Shown here: positions 1 through 10,651 of the stretch, piece after piece
Layout of the letters: each line of letters starts with the position of its first letter
How positions within the stretch are numbered: position 1 is the stretch's first letter
Assembly (NCBI GenBank): GCA_016800925.1
Contig: JABCPU010000184.1
Span: 62,001 to 126,000 of the forward strand
DNA: 64,000 nucleotides
Source: Suillus spraguei
Taxonomy: Eukaryota > Basidiomycota > Agaricomycetes > Boletales > Suillaceae
Direction of reading: 5' to 3'
Position numbers and translations under genes: made by a program
Notes under the pieces: generated by a model
What the model was told of the DNA's origin: nothing
Seen by the model: the letters and a program-made list of their open reading frames with translations, nothing else
The model's database searches: none

Positions 1-360
1 TCTACTCATTCTGCCTCCTCCGGACTTAAGCCACTCTCCGCTTTAAGTCACCTTCCGAGACTTAGGATTGACTCCTATAGTCTATACCTCCGACTCTATC
101 TTCGGATAGTCCATCTCCATTAGTTTCTAGTTAGGAACTCGTTCCGAAACTAGCCTTAATCTCTGTCCTCTCCTTACGTTCCGAATTACCTTCGGACGTG
201 TTATATCCGACACCTTCGGACACCCGGATCCGTCACGCAACCCCTTCCGGGTCTTCGGACGAATAACTCCTCCCTGAAATAAGGGGCATTACTCGAGAAA
301 GGGGCACAGTGTACGAACTGAGGCCAAAGCCCTTCGGATCTCTCTACCCTTGAGTACAGT
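1..360. other. Left-edge sequence rich in TTCGGA/TTCCGA motifs
   Basis: No convincing ORF. About ten copies of a short TTCGGA, TTCCGA or TCCGGA motif occur irregularly (for example near 21, 55, 113, 144, 180, 193, 213, 253 and 336). It lies downstream of element A's pol gene, so it is probably that element's 3' untranslated region or the start of another repeat. Element A's own LTR type (12293-12765) is not found here, so its 3' LTR is presumably left of the window. Confidence 0.4.
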
Positions 361-551
361 CTTAACAGGAAGGCACCTCTTTCAGTAAGGATTCTTTCGA
401 TTTCGAGGGCGTGTCCTTCGCAGAGAATGGCGGCTTCAATGTAGGAGGTGTTGTCGATTTCAGCGGTAAGAGTTCCGTATTGTTCAGCTTCGGAGTCAGA
501 GTCATTGGTGGCAGCGATGACGGGTGTGATGTAAGCAGTGGGGAAAGACAT
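201..551 (-). CDS. Short ORF downstream of the chromodomain, unknown
   Basis: A 116-codon ORF follows the chromodomain ORF of element A by about 55 bp. The first half is acidic and reads like protein (SDSEAEQYGTLTAE); the end is arginine-rich and may be read into non-coding DNA. It could be a frameshifted C-terminal tail of pol or an accessory ORF. No family is recognised. The ATG at 551 is the only supported start. Confidence 0.3.
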   Translation of the reverse strand: MSFPTAYITPVIAATNDSDSEAEQYGTLTAEIDNTSYIEAAILCEGHALEIERILTERGAFLLRLYSRVERSEGLWPQFVHCAPFSSNAPYFREELFVRRPGRGCVTDPGVRRCRI

Positions 552-605
552 TTCAATGGTGGTAGTTGATCAAGTGCTAGTGCGAGTTGATTGACTGAAG
601 GGTAA

Positions 606-2204
606 TCAGAGGGCATGTTGCTTCTTATAAGCATTCAGGATTCGAGCGGAGTTCTTCAAGTTCTTTTCTGGGAGCCATTCGTTATCTCCTGATGAATATC
701 CTTTCCAAGAGACGAGATAGCGTCGGCGGATGCTGGTTCCTTTGTGAGAAAGAATAGCTTCTATTTCATATTCTTCTTCTTCTTCGATGATATCAGGTGG
801 TGGTTCGGGGAAGTTCGGGCTGTGTACGTCTGTTTCGCTATAGGATGATAAGACAGAAGCGTGAACGTGGGGTAGATTTTCCACTGCAGAGGGAGTTTGA
901 GCGTGAACGTGATGGGAGATAAGACATCGATGATCGGGAAAGGTCCGTATCGCTTTGGGGCGAGTTTCCTTGATGGGAGTTTGAGTCTAAGATTGGCGGC
1001 AGATAGCCAAACCTTATCTCCAATCTTCCATGGGGTGTACTTATCTCCTCGGGATCGTTCGGCCATCGTTTGCATTGCAATGTTATGACAAGCGATTGCT
1101 TCTTCTCTTATCTTCTGCAGAGATCGTACTCGGTCTTCTGCTGCAGGACTGATGAATCGGGGATAAGATGAGGGATAGCGCGTGGTTCATATCCCATCAT
1201 CAGATAAAAGGGTGATGCATTCCTTGCATCGTGTTTTCGGTGGTTGTGGACGAATTTGGTGATTGGTAGGTGTTCTACCCAATCTTCGGGGTTGTTACGG
1301 CAGTAGATGCGTAGATATGTTTCGAGTTCTTGATTTAGCCTTTCAGTTTGACCATCAGTCTGCGGGTGATAAGCTGTGGATGGAGCGATGACGTAGTCGA
1401 GAAGTCGGGCAAGTTCCTTCGAGAAGCGAAATAGGAACTGCGGGCCTCGATCCAATATAACTTTGTCATGGAGTCCAAATCGATGGTAGACGTGTTTTAA
1501 AAATAGTTTAGCAACGCCTTCGGAAGTGATGGTTTTCAAACAAGGGATAATAATTACCCCCTTCATAAGGCCATGGTCTACCACAACCATGATACTGTCA
1601 AAGCCACCAGAGATAGGGAGGTCAGTGATAAGGTCAACAGAGACCTGGGAAAAAGGTCGAGTCACAGATGAGGGGATGGGAGTGAGCGGTGGGCGAACAG
1701 GATGTGTATCCGCTTTCATCTGCTGGCAAAGGGCGCACCCTTCCACATATTTCCAAATGTAGGAGCCCATAGCGGGCCACCAAGCTTCTCGTTTAACAAG
1801 CTCTTCTGTTTTGAATCTACCGGGATGACCCGCGGTAGGATGATCGTGATACCTTTTCAGGATATTGGAGCGATGCGCCGGTGGAATATAGGCGCGATTC
1901 TTAAAATAGAGGACGTTCTCCTCAATCTTCCAATCAGAGAGTGCCGATTTCATAGGAGGAAGGCACACGCCATCAAGGGCATCAGACGCCGTCTTGAAGA
2001 CAGGGTCGTCGAGGGGGTCAGAGGATGACAGCACATCCTTCAAGTCGGTGTCAATAAGACGAACGAATAGAGCGTCAGGGAGGAGAGTCTGGTCTTCGTT
2101 ATCGTCTTTACCGGAATCATAGTCGGGCCGGCGAGATAGTGCATCAGGTACTGCTAATTTAGTACCTGCAACGTGATGCAGTTCAATGTCATAGATAGAC
2201 AAAA
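606..2204 (-). pseudogene. Element A pol, 3' part: RNase H end, integrase, chromodomain
   Basis: The piece opens with the end of RNase H and the HHVAGTKLAVPDALSRRP linker. It continues with the integrase H2C2 zinc finger (HPTAGHPGRFKTEELV then CALCQQMK), a DDE core (VDLITDLP, ILDRGPQF, DGQTERLNQELE), the C-terminal GDKVWL...YGPFPI domain, and a chromodomain (YEIEAILSHK, YLVSWKGY, NEWLPE) at 606-884. The frame changes twice, near 1130-1150 and near 863, each fitting loss of one base. As read, integrase and chromodomain are three ORFs (2204-1108, 1075-761, 884-606). The chromodomain normally steers integration to particular chromatin. Confidence 0.85.
2200..2204. repeat. Target-site duplication CAAAA of element B (partner 8750-8754)
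   Basis: CAAAA lies immediately before the left LTR of element B and again immediately after the right LTR at 8750-8754. A 5-bp duplication is normal for Gypsy integrases and proves that the element, with both LTRs, inserted as one unit. Confidence 0.95.
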
Positions 2205-2680
2205 TGTCACAACCCACAAAACGAATTAACGCTAGGGCAGAGACTAGGACTCAAACAAAGGTTATCACAGAGGAAGAGAAGAGCAAGGACGTCTTGGATT
2301 GCTACAAGTGTAGATACAAGAGGTTTGAACTAAAGAACTACTACAGCGAAACTAGCTAACTATATACACATATTGAAACTGAGATATAAACTGAGTTTGA
2401 AACTACTAGCCAATCATAAAATAGAAATGAGAATCGTACGATGTGATGATTGTGACACTGTTATGACATCATATTCTAGAAGGTTCTAAGATCACGTGAC
2501 ACTATCTTATCTTATCTTATCCGATAGCATCATAAAAGATCTCTTCATCTTCATCAGGAAGTTCGGTTATAGAAGCGGTTATAGGGATTTCAATGGAGTT
2601 TGTGTTTGTCTTAGCGCTGGGTTTAGACGCTTTAGGGAAATTTAGGAAAGAGTAATGATTTGTATTTGGAATTCGTGACA
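2205..2680 (-). repeat. 3' LTR of element B
   Basis: 476 bp, TGTCAC at the left and GTGACA at the right, identical to 8274-8749. The last codons of pol (stop at 2517-2519) lie inside this LTR. Confidence 0.95.
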
Positions 2681-3657
2681 TTACCCCCTCTCTAGGATGA
2701 GCGTCATCGCGAATGTATGAAGGTCTGATGTTACGTGTTCTCCATTTCTTGAAATCTTCCGAATTAAGTATAGAACCTTGAATTCTTTTGGTTTTAGCCG
2801 CTGTGGGATTCTTTTTATGAAACTCTGCTATAAGAATCGGGGAATTCTTTACGTTTTCTTCTGGTTCCCATGTCGATTCTTCTATCGGATATCCTTCCCA
2901 TTTTACTCGGTATTGCAGCTTTCCTCGGAATAGTCGGCTATCTAATACTTCTTCTACAACAAATTCTTCCTGATCGTCAACTATGTCAGGAGGTGGTCGG
3001 GTGGGTTGAGAATGAGGGATCATTTGAGATGCATAGTATGGGGTGAGTAATTGAACGTGAAAAACCGGATGGATCTGATAATTTGCTGGTAATTTCAATT
3101 TATAGTTCACCTCGCCAATCTTCTCTAATATTTCAAAGGGCCCAAGACGACGATCTGACAGTTTTTGACTTGGACGACGTTGTTTAATGTTTTTCGCGTC
3201 TAACCAGACTTTGTCTCCCTTTTTATACTGTGGTGCGTCTTTTACTCCTTTGTCATAGAACCGTTTCATTCGTTCATTGACTAGTTTCAAAGTATTTTCT
3301 GCATCATCTCTTGCTTCTTTCATTTGATCCACTCTTTCATCGGCAACAGGAATACGGGAGTTGGAATTAGGAGATATCGTGAATTCTGGATTGTATCCAT
3401 ATAGAACTTTGAAAGGGCTATGACCGGTGACTGTGACTGCGTTATTATGCGAGAATTCTGCAATCGGCAACCAAGATACCCAATCGTTTTGTCTATAAGA
3501 GGTAAACAGGCGTAAATATTGTTCAACTTCTTGATTTACGCGTTCTGTTTGTCCGTCCGTATGGGATGATAGGCGGTCGAAGCAGACCATTTTGTGCCTA
3601 ATCTTTTTGACATTTGTCCCATAAATTTTGATATGAACTGTGTTCCTCTATCTGAAA
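2517..3657 (-). pseudogene. Element B pol, C-terminal part: integrase core end and chromodomain
   Basis: After a frame change near 3697 the minus strand reads the second catalytic Asp region (SDRGTQF). After another near 3565 it reads DGQTERVNQEVEQYL with the catalytic Glu, then KGDKVWLDAKNI, LGPFEILEKIG, and a chromodomain (VVEEVLDSR, YRVKWEGYP, STWEPEENV). The tail continues through the polypurine tract and 54 codons into the LTR to a TAG at 2517. Both frame changes fit loss of one base from a homopolymer (A run at 3693-3697; GGG at 3563-3565 where four G are expected). The catalytic triad is thus spread over three frames. Confidence 0.85.
2681..2695 (-). promoter_or_regulatory. Polypurine tract of element B (plus-strand primer)
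   Basis: On the minus strand AGAGAGGGGGTAA abuts the first base of the 3' LTR, the expected place and composition for the RNase H-resistant primer of second-strand DNA synthesis. It is also translated, since the pol frame runs through it into the LTR. Confidence 0.8.
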
Positions 3658-6033
3658 TCACTTTCTTTGGTGTTCCATGATGTTTCCATACATTTTTAAA
3701 AATAGCTCGGCAATTTCCTTCGAGTCTACTTCTTTATTGGTGGGAATGAAGTGTGCTTGTTTCGTAAATCGATCAACGACAACAAAAATGCTATCACACC
3801 CTTCACTCTTTGGTAGGTCCACAATCAGGTCACATGTAATCGTTTGCCAAGGTCCTTCTGGAACTTCATTTGGCTGTAAAGGTCCCGTCGGTTTACTAGG
3901 ATAGACCTTTGTTTGTCTGCAACGATCGCAACCATCTACATAGTCGTGAACACTTTTTGTCATCGTTGGCCACCAATAGTTTCTGGAAATCAATTCTAAG
4001 GTTTTGGCACGTCCAGGATGTCCAGCCGGTGGTGAGTCATGGAATAACTCTAGAATCTCTCGGCGGATTTCTTTATCATGTGGAACGTAGACCAATCCTC
4101 GAAATAACACCAATCCATCCTCAACATTCCATTCTTCAACTCCTCTACGCAATTGCACCGGTGCTGCTTTTAACGTTTCTAGCGCTTTCATCACTTCAGG
4201 CTCTCGTTCTGTACTTTGTCTGATTTTTTTAAGAAGAGATTTTTCTCCTTCTATAAGAACTTGGCCTCTTTTAGCAGCATTGATTTTGAAAAATTCCGGT
4301 TTAAGCAAAATGCGATCAGAATTGTCGTTTTCTACCCCCCCTCTGTGGTCTGATCTCCGAGACAGACGATCGGCCTTATCATTGACTACACCAGGCTTAT
4401 GTTGGAGTGTAAATTCGTACTCCGCCAGGAACAGACTCCATCTGGCTTGCCTTCGTGTCAATTTTTGACTCGTCATGAAATACTCAAGATTCTTATGATC
4501 AGTCCAGATTTCCACAGGATGAGGTGCTCCCTGTACATAGTGCCTCCACTCTTCTAACGCTCGAATGATTGCTAATAATTCTTTGTCATGAATGTCGTAA
4601 TTTCGTTCTGCATCATTCATTGACTTTGAATAATAAGCAACAGGATGCCATAGTCCATCTTCCATTTGTTGAGAAAGTACTGCACCAGATGCATAATCAG
4701 AAGCATCGGTCTCTATTCTTTTCTTTTTCTCAACGTCTGGCATTACTAGGAGCGGAGCTTCTGTGAATCGTTTCTTTAATTCATCAAATGCATTCTGTTG
4801 TTTCTCCGTCCAATTCCATGGAACATCTTTTCTTAGCAAATCATTCATTGGTCTGGCTATATCTGAGAACCCCAATATGAATCTTCGATAGAAGTTGGCA
4901 AAACCCATGAATGCTTGTATGTCTTTTACGCATTTGGGAACAGGCCATTTTAATACTCCTTCTACTTTCACAGGGTCCATAGATACATTGCCTTTTTCCA
5001 CGATCAACCCCAAGAATTCGACTTTAGACTGTTCGAAACTACATTTTTCTGGTTTCAAGAACAGGTCATTATCTTTTAATCGTTTGAGTACTTCTCGCAC
5101 GACTTTTCGGTGTTGCTCCTTATTTCCATTTGTAAAGACCAAGATGTCATCGATGTAGACAACGACCGTCTTTCCATCAATAAGATCTCTAAATATTTCA
5201 TTCATCATGGTCTGGAAAGTTGCTGGAGAATTCGTCAACCCAAAATACATTACGGTTGGTTCATGGTGACCAAAAGGCGTTTTGAAGGCTGCCTTCCACT
5301 CGTCTCCTTCTTTCATCCGAATATTATTGTATCCCCATCGTACGTCCATTTTGGAGTACATTGTGGCACCAGTTAAAGCATCAATTAGATCTTGAGATCT
5401 CGGTAAAGGGTACGCGTTTTTAACCGTTTTCTCATTGAGCTTTCTATAGTCCATTACTGGTCGTAATTTGCCATCTTTTTTGGCCACAAAGAAGAAAGGT
5501 GCTGCAACAGGAGATTGTGAATCTTTAATACGTCCTAATGCAGTTTCGGCTTTTAACCAATCTTTCAGTGTGTCCATTTCTTTGGGTGATAAAGGATACG
5601 GTTTTGCATTCGGTGGAAGATCATTCTCATCTTTAAGATCTATCGCATGATCCCATTTCTTTCTTTCAGGAAATCTCTTTGATTCCTCTTCTGAGAATAC
5701 ACCCAGGTAATCATGAAGCCAGTCTGGAACCATTTCTTCTACAGACTTTTTCTTCTTAGTAGCTTCCTCTGCTACCTTTTGTTCTGTGGCGATAGAAGCT
5801 TTATATCTAATCCATTCATTCTTTGGACTATCTTCATCTTCTATTTCCTCAACCATCGCCCTCTTCTTCGCCATGCCTTCGTCATCATCTTCCTCTTCCG
5901 TGGGAATCAGATTTGGCAAGTCACCCTGTTTTTGGGTTTTTTCGTTTTTCTCTATTTTTTTGTCTTTTTTCTTTTTTAGTCTCACATTTGATTGGGCATC
6001 GTGTAAGAGCAAATCGTCCTGCGTTCCAATCAA
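3658..6033 (-). pseudogene. Element B pol: reverse transcriptase, RNase H, integrase N-terminus
   Basis: A 791-codon ORF. An acidic/lysine-rich linker precedes RT (KKDGKLRPVMDYRKLN, MDVRWGYNNIR, FGLTNSPATFQ, active-site YIDD in VVVYIDDILVF). RNase H follows (ETDASDYASGAVL, ELLAIIRALEEWRHY, TDHKNL, GVVNDKADRLSRR), then the integrase H2C2 finger (HDSPPAGHPGRAKTLEL, CDRCRQTK) and the first catalytic Asp (VVVDRFTKQAHF). The core motifs look intact, including the second Asp of YIDD. The 5' end is not a true start: the protease ORF overlaps it in another frame, joined across an A-rich tract at about 5955-5985. Confidence 0.9.
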
Positions 6034-6459
6034 TCTCCGGATTATGATACCTTAGCCAATCTATACCGATAATAACATCATCGCTTCCTAGGTCTGTAAC
6101 CATGAAGGCTGCTTTGTCTTCTTCATGATCTCCAATCCTTAATCCTATTTCAGCGAATCTTGTCATAGCTCCGGCGGCATTTAAGGAACCATCAATGTTC
6201 TTGACTGGTATGGGATGCAATAATTTACGACACCGGACATCATTGTTCTTCACAAATCTTTCACTTATAAATAATGTTGATGCACCACAGTCCACAAGTG
6301 CTTTTACGTCTGCTTGTCTGTTCTTTCCTTTCAGTGTAATCGGAATATAAAAATGCTCTGATTTGGATCATATATACACTTCCGTTACATCTGAAAAACT
6401 AGAAAGAATAGAGAATCGATTGTTCGGGTCTAGGTCTGCAGACTCTGACTTCAACCCTT
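5921..6459 (-). pseudogene. Element B pol: retropepsin-like protease segment
   Basis: Read in the -1 frame relative to gag. The frame is open from the gag stop (6460) to a TGA at 6368-6370, then open again to 5921. The aspartic protease signature is VDCGASTLFIS (DSG/DTG-type motif with Cys replacing Ser or Thr) and the flap-distal motif is VIIGIDWLRYHNPEIDW. Retropepsin cuts the Gag-Pol polyprotein. The segment then needs a +1 change to enter the RT frame in the A-rich tract. The single TGA is the only stop between gag and protease in this frame. Confidence 0.75.
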
Positions 6460-6469
6460 CTAAAAACCC
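6460..6469 (-). other. Candidate -1 ribosomal frameshift site at the end of gag (element B)
   Basis: On the minus strand the last gag codons are AAG GGT TTT TAG. G GGT TTT (6469-6463) fits the X XXY YYZ slippery heptamer and is followed at once by the gag stop. A -1 slip leads into the frame that encodes the protease, and only -1 gives that frame. Confidence 0.6.
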
Positions 6470-7497
6470 TTGCCTTCTTTGGAGGATAACCAGTCCTTGA
6501 ACCATTTAGGCGCGGTTTCTTCTTCAGCAGACGATGCCTTCACTTGCGCTGGTTTCGGCACTTCTTTACAGTTCCTAGCCATGTGGCCTTCTCCACCGCA
6601 TCTGTAACATTTAAAAGCACCAGGCTTTCCTTGCGGTTTGGGGGCAGTCTTTTGCCTCCCGGAGTCGACATCCATAGCGTCACTGTTACTGGGTCCAGCC
6701 CTTGATGAAGAAGGAACTCCACTGTTAGACTTGGGAGTCCACCAGGTGTTTCGCTTCTTCTCTGCGTCCAACTCTTCAAAGTTTTGCCCAATTTCTACTG
6801 CTCTTTCAATCAGTTTGTTAAGAGTATTCTTGTCTTTGAGCGCAACATGAGCGAGTTGTTCCTTGATCCGGGTTTGTAGACCAGATCGGAGTTTGAGGCG
6901 GAGGTTGTAGTCGGAGAAGTTTGTGAATACCGACTTTTGTTTGAAGGATGCAACGTATTCTGGAACAGAACTAGATCCTTGCCTAAGGGTCTCTAATTCT
7001 CTGATGGCCTTCGCTTCTTTGTTCTCATCTTTAAACATGCGTGAGAACTCCTCTAAGAATTTATTGAAGTCCAATTCTCCTGCAGCTTGTTTCTTAACGT
7101 AAGGTTCTGCCCATTTTCTGGCATTTCCCTTAAGATAAGACAACATTAAGCTGAGATGTTGTTGTTGCGTTGCGTTGGGATATTGTGTGAGGTAAAGGGA
7201 TACTTGTGCCAGGAATGTTTCGACATCGATGGAGTCTTTTCCTCCAGTGAACTCTGTTGGCTTCGCAATTTTGGGAGTTCCTCCTGTTGATGTTGGTTTT
7301 GCTTCCAGTTCATCAATTCTTTCCCTATATTGGCGAAGTTCTTCGTGGAGTTTTTCGTTCTGGTCTTGTAAGACATCGTTCATATTCCTGAGCCTTTGAA
7401 CTTGCTCTTGGACTGGAGCAATTGCAACATTAATAGCGTTTGCTATGTACTCAGCCAAAGCTTGTTCGTTGTGAATGGTAGTGGCGGGAGCAGACAT
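6460..7497 (-). CDS. Element B Gag (capsid-nucleocapsid)
   Basis: An intact 345-codon ORF with ATG at 7497. The N-terminus is a predicted coiled coil (VQEQVQRLRNMNDVLQDQ onward), followed by a retrotransposon gag capsid domain (ETFLAQVSLYLTQYP, YLKGNARKWAEPYV, FSRMFKDENKEAKAIREL, LRQGSSSVPEYVASFKQ). A CCHC zinc knuckle CYRCGGEGHMARNC follows, which binds the element RNA. It assembles the virus-like particle in the cytoplasm. It is complete, in contrast with the broken pol behind it. Confidence 0.92.
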   Translation of the reverse strand: MSAPATTIHNEQALAEYIANAINVAIAPVQEQVQRLRNMNDVLQDQNEKLHEELRQYRERIDELEAKPTSTGGTPKIAKPTEFTGGKDSIDVETFLAQVSLYLTQYPNATQQQHLSLMLSYLKGNARKWAEPYVKKQAAGELDFNKFLEEFSRMFKDENKEAKAIRELETLRQGSSSVPEYVASFKQKSVFTNFSDYNLRLKLRSGLQTRIKEQLAHVALKDKNTLNKLIERAVEIGQNFEELDAEKKRNTWWTPKSNSGVPSSSRAGPSNSDAMDVDSGRQKTAPKPQGKPGAFKCYRCGGEGHMARNCKEVPKPAQVKASSAEEETAPKWFKDWLSSKEGKGF

Positions 7498-8273
7498 AGT
7501 ACCAGTTGTGTTCTGGAACCCGATTTACTGATGTCTGTGGTTGACTAGTCGTAACGGTCAACCCGAAAAGGAAAGATGGTAAAGAGGAGATGGGAAAAGA
7601 AGTATGTAAATGGAAAACTGAGCGGTCCCCAATATCTGATCGGATCTACCACGTACTCAGGTCCTAAAGGGTTCTTTAGTCAACCCAACTAGGCGCTTCC
7701 CTATTTACTAACTAAGAAAACTATAGTAAAAGGTTTTTGTGATCTTCCAAGTGGGAAAAACTCGAGGGACATGGTGCTCTTCCAGCCGAAGCTTACAAGC
7801 GACCAGTCTATCTTGGACAACGAGGCAATTCCACTAAATACTTCGAAGAAAACTAGACCTTCTATCGTATGAAGAGAAAACTATTGTAAAAAGGAAACTA
7901 TCGTAGAGCTCAGCAGGCAGGGTCTTGGGCCAGCACTGAGGTCACGGATCGAACACCTAATGTTGCTCGTCCACCGTCTACTAGCAGCAGCAATGTAAGG
8001 CTGGGCCTGGTAGAGGTCTACTAACTACAAAGGACTATTGGTAGAAATGCGCTCAAATGAGCAAAGGGGAGAAGAAAGATCGCGACTTTTTTAGGGTCGG
8101 GCAAGACAAAACGTTTTGTACTAGTCTGCAAGTGCAAGTGCCTTTACAGACGCGTACAGAAAATGATAAGAGACTTTTGAGAGTCGTCTACAACGGTACT
8201 ATCGTTGAAGAGGAATCCAAAAGAAAAGTATGCAGCGGTATGCGAGTCGGAGTCCCCTAAAGTTCAAACCTAA
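7498..8273 (-). other. Element B untranslated leader (between 5' LTR and gag)
   Basis: 776 bp with no long ORF in the gag direction. It should hold the primer-binding and packaging sites. The first bases after the LTR do not show an obvious TGG-type tRNA complement, so the primer is not identified. Confidence 0.6.
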
Positions 8274-8749
8274 TGTCACAACCCACAAAACGAATTAACG
8301 CTAGGGCAGAGACTAGGACTCAAACAAAGGTTATCACAGAGGAAGAGAAGAGCAAGGACGTCTTGGATTGCTACAAGTGTAGATACAAGAGGTTTGAACT
8401 AAAGAACTACTACAGCGAAACTAGCTAACTATATACACATATTGAAACTGAGATATAAACTGAGTTTGAAACTACTAGCCAATCATAAAATAGAAATGAG
8501 AATCGTACGATGTGATGATTGTGACACTGTTATGACATCATATTCTAGAAGGTTCTAAGATCACGTGACACTATCTTATCTTATCTTATCCGATAGCATC
8601 ATAAAAGATCTCTTCATCTTCATCAGGAAGTTCGGTTATAGAAGCGGTTATAGGGATTTCAATGGAGTTTGTGTTTGTCTTAGCGCTGGGTTTAGACGCT
8701 TTAGGGAAATTTAGGAAAGAGTAATGATTTGTATTTGGAATTCGTGACA
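8274..8749 (-). repeat. 5' LTR of element B
   Basis: 476 bp, identical to 2205-2680 by direct reading. Expected to carry the element's promoter. It is followed by the second CAAAA duplication (8750-8754). Confidence 0.95.
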
Positions 8750-10651
8750 CAAAATCAGTTGCCAACGTGCTTGGCGGCGGGTAAGCTTCTGTGCACTTCT
8801 AAAGTACAGAAGGTTCTTGTGGTCGGTGAATACCAAGACGGGGTGTGAGTTTCCTTCGAGATAATGACGCCATTCGTTCAATGCCCGGATTACGGCAAGG
8901 AGTTCCTGGTCAAAGATCTGGTAGTTGCGCTCCGCAGGGTTCAAAGATTGTGAGAGATATGCGCATGGGTGATAAACACCATTCTCATCAGTCTGCAGGA
9001 GAACTCCTCCAGTTGCTACGAGCGAAGCGTCGGTAGCAATAGCAAATTGTCGGGATGGATCAGGGTTACGGAGTACCGGTTGGGATGTGAAGTGTTGTTT
9101 CAGTTCTTCAAAGGTGTCCATACATTCGGTTGACCATTCAAAGGTTTTATCTTTCTTTGTTAAATCGATAAGGGGTCGAGCGATGTCAGAGTAGTGGGAA
9201 ATGAACGTGCGGTAGAAGTTGCAAAAGCCGAGGAATGACCGAACATCTTTTACAGATTTCGGGATTGGCCATTCGGAGATTCCCTTGGTTTTGGCGGTAT
9301 CCATAGCAACTTGTCCAGGGCGAATTATCATTCCGAGGTATTCTACTTCTTCTGCATCGAAGGTGCATTTCTCTGGTTTCAAGAACAGGTGTTCTTTTCG
9401 TATCTTCATCAAAACCCGTCTAGTCCGTTTGCGGTGTTCTGCCATAGTCGTAGAGAAAATCAGGATATCGTCCATGTAGATAACCATCCATCCTTCATTG
9501 ATTTCTTGTTGGAAGGTGTGATTCATATATGCTTGAAAAGTTGCTGGGGAGTTACAGAGGCCGAAGAACATGACATTCGGTTCAAAGAGGCCGAATTCCG
9601 TGGTAAAAGCAGCTTTCCACCTATCATCAGGATGGATGCGAATATTGTTATAACCGGAGCGAATATCCATTTTCGTAAAGAATTGTGCGTTGTGAAGGCG
9701 TGCAACGAGGGAAATAGGGAGTGGAAGCGGGTAAGCGTTCTTGACTGTCCAATCATTGATGTAGCGATAATCTTGACAGGGACGCAATTCTCCACTCTTC
9801 TTTCCCACAAAGAAGAAGCCACTGGCTTGAGGTGACTTCGATTCTGAGATGAATCCTTTCGCAATGTTTTCATCGATAAACGTTTTGACGGCAGCACGTT
9901 CTTTTTCTGATAGCGGGTAAACCTTTGACGTGCGGGGAATAAAACCGGGTTTAGTATCGATCCGATGATCAATACCAGGGCGTTCGGGTGGTAGTTTGTT
10001 CAGTCCATCTTTAGCAAAGACGTCTGCGAAGTCATGCAAATAATCCGGGACCAATTCTTCGAAGGACTTCTTTTTCTTTTCCTTCTCATCCGTGGCGAAT
10101 TCCTGAGCTTTGTTACTATATTTTGGAGGGGGAAGGGGAATAGTGGAGTAGTTAGAGGATTGCTCGAGGTGAGAAGTTCCATCACGTGTCAAGGGTGTGT
10201 CCATGGATACTTCCTCTATGATCCTCATGCTGACTCCATCGGTATCGTATTCCACAAGAAATTCTCCATCTCCTAGTTCATACGAGGAAATTTCGCGTAC
10301 TTCTGGCGCGTGCCAGACATCTTGCATAGTGTTGAATTGGTCATCATCCTCTGTTGGGATCAACGAGGGCACGGGTTCTTCTTCATTGGGAGCTTCTTCG
10401 ATTGAAGCTGAAAGAGTTGTCGGGGGAACATAGAACTTGGATAGTTTCGGCACATTGGTATCTCGCCCTGGGATTTCTTCTTCAGCTTTTCTCTTTCCGT
10501 GTTTCTGTTCATCTATTGGCCGTTGCTCAATAGGTTCTTGTCCGGCCCGATGCTCGGGTTCGGAGTCATTCTTGCGCTTTTCCACGCGAGGAATCGGTGA
10601 TACTGGCCTTGGCAGTTGGACACGTGGAGTGGGGTCTGTAGTATGTGGCGT
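8750..10651 (-). pseudogene. Element A pol: reverse transcriptase and most of RNase H
   Basis: The N-terminal third is an acidic/proline linker. RT follows: [44 protein letters not shown], active-site YMDD in [20 protein letters not shown]. RNase H follows: [50 protein letters not shown], where element B interrupts. No ATG precedes the linker after the TGA at 10652-10654, so this is not a separate gene but the continuation of the protease ORF in the same frame. The catalytic residues are present. Confidence 0.9.

Larger units (their letters stand above)
2205..8749 (-). mobile_element. Element B: full-length young Ty3/Gypsy chromodomain retrotransposon
   Basis: 6545 bp with two LTRs of 476 bp that read identical base for base, TGTCAC...GTGACA ends, a CAAAA target duplication and a polypurine tract next to the 3' LTR. 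On the minus strand the order is gag, protease, RT, RNase H, integrase, chromodomain. It interrupts the RNase H coding region of element A. Identical LTRs mean a recent insertion, yet pol is read in several frames (one TGA, one +1 shift and two one-base losses). Either the consensus has indel errors or this copy was mobilised in trans. Confidence 0.95.

Noticed and set aside
5955..5985. A-rich tract with AAAAAAG between protease and RT of element B as a programmed -1 frameshift
   Set aside because: The frames require a +1 (or -2) change here, not -1, so the classical slip does not fit; an indel in the A runs is simpler.
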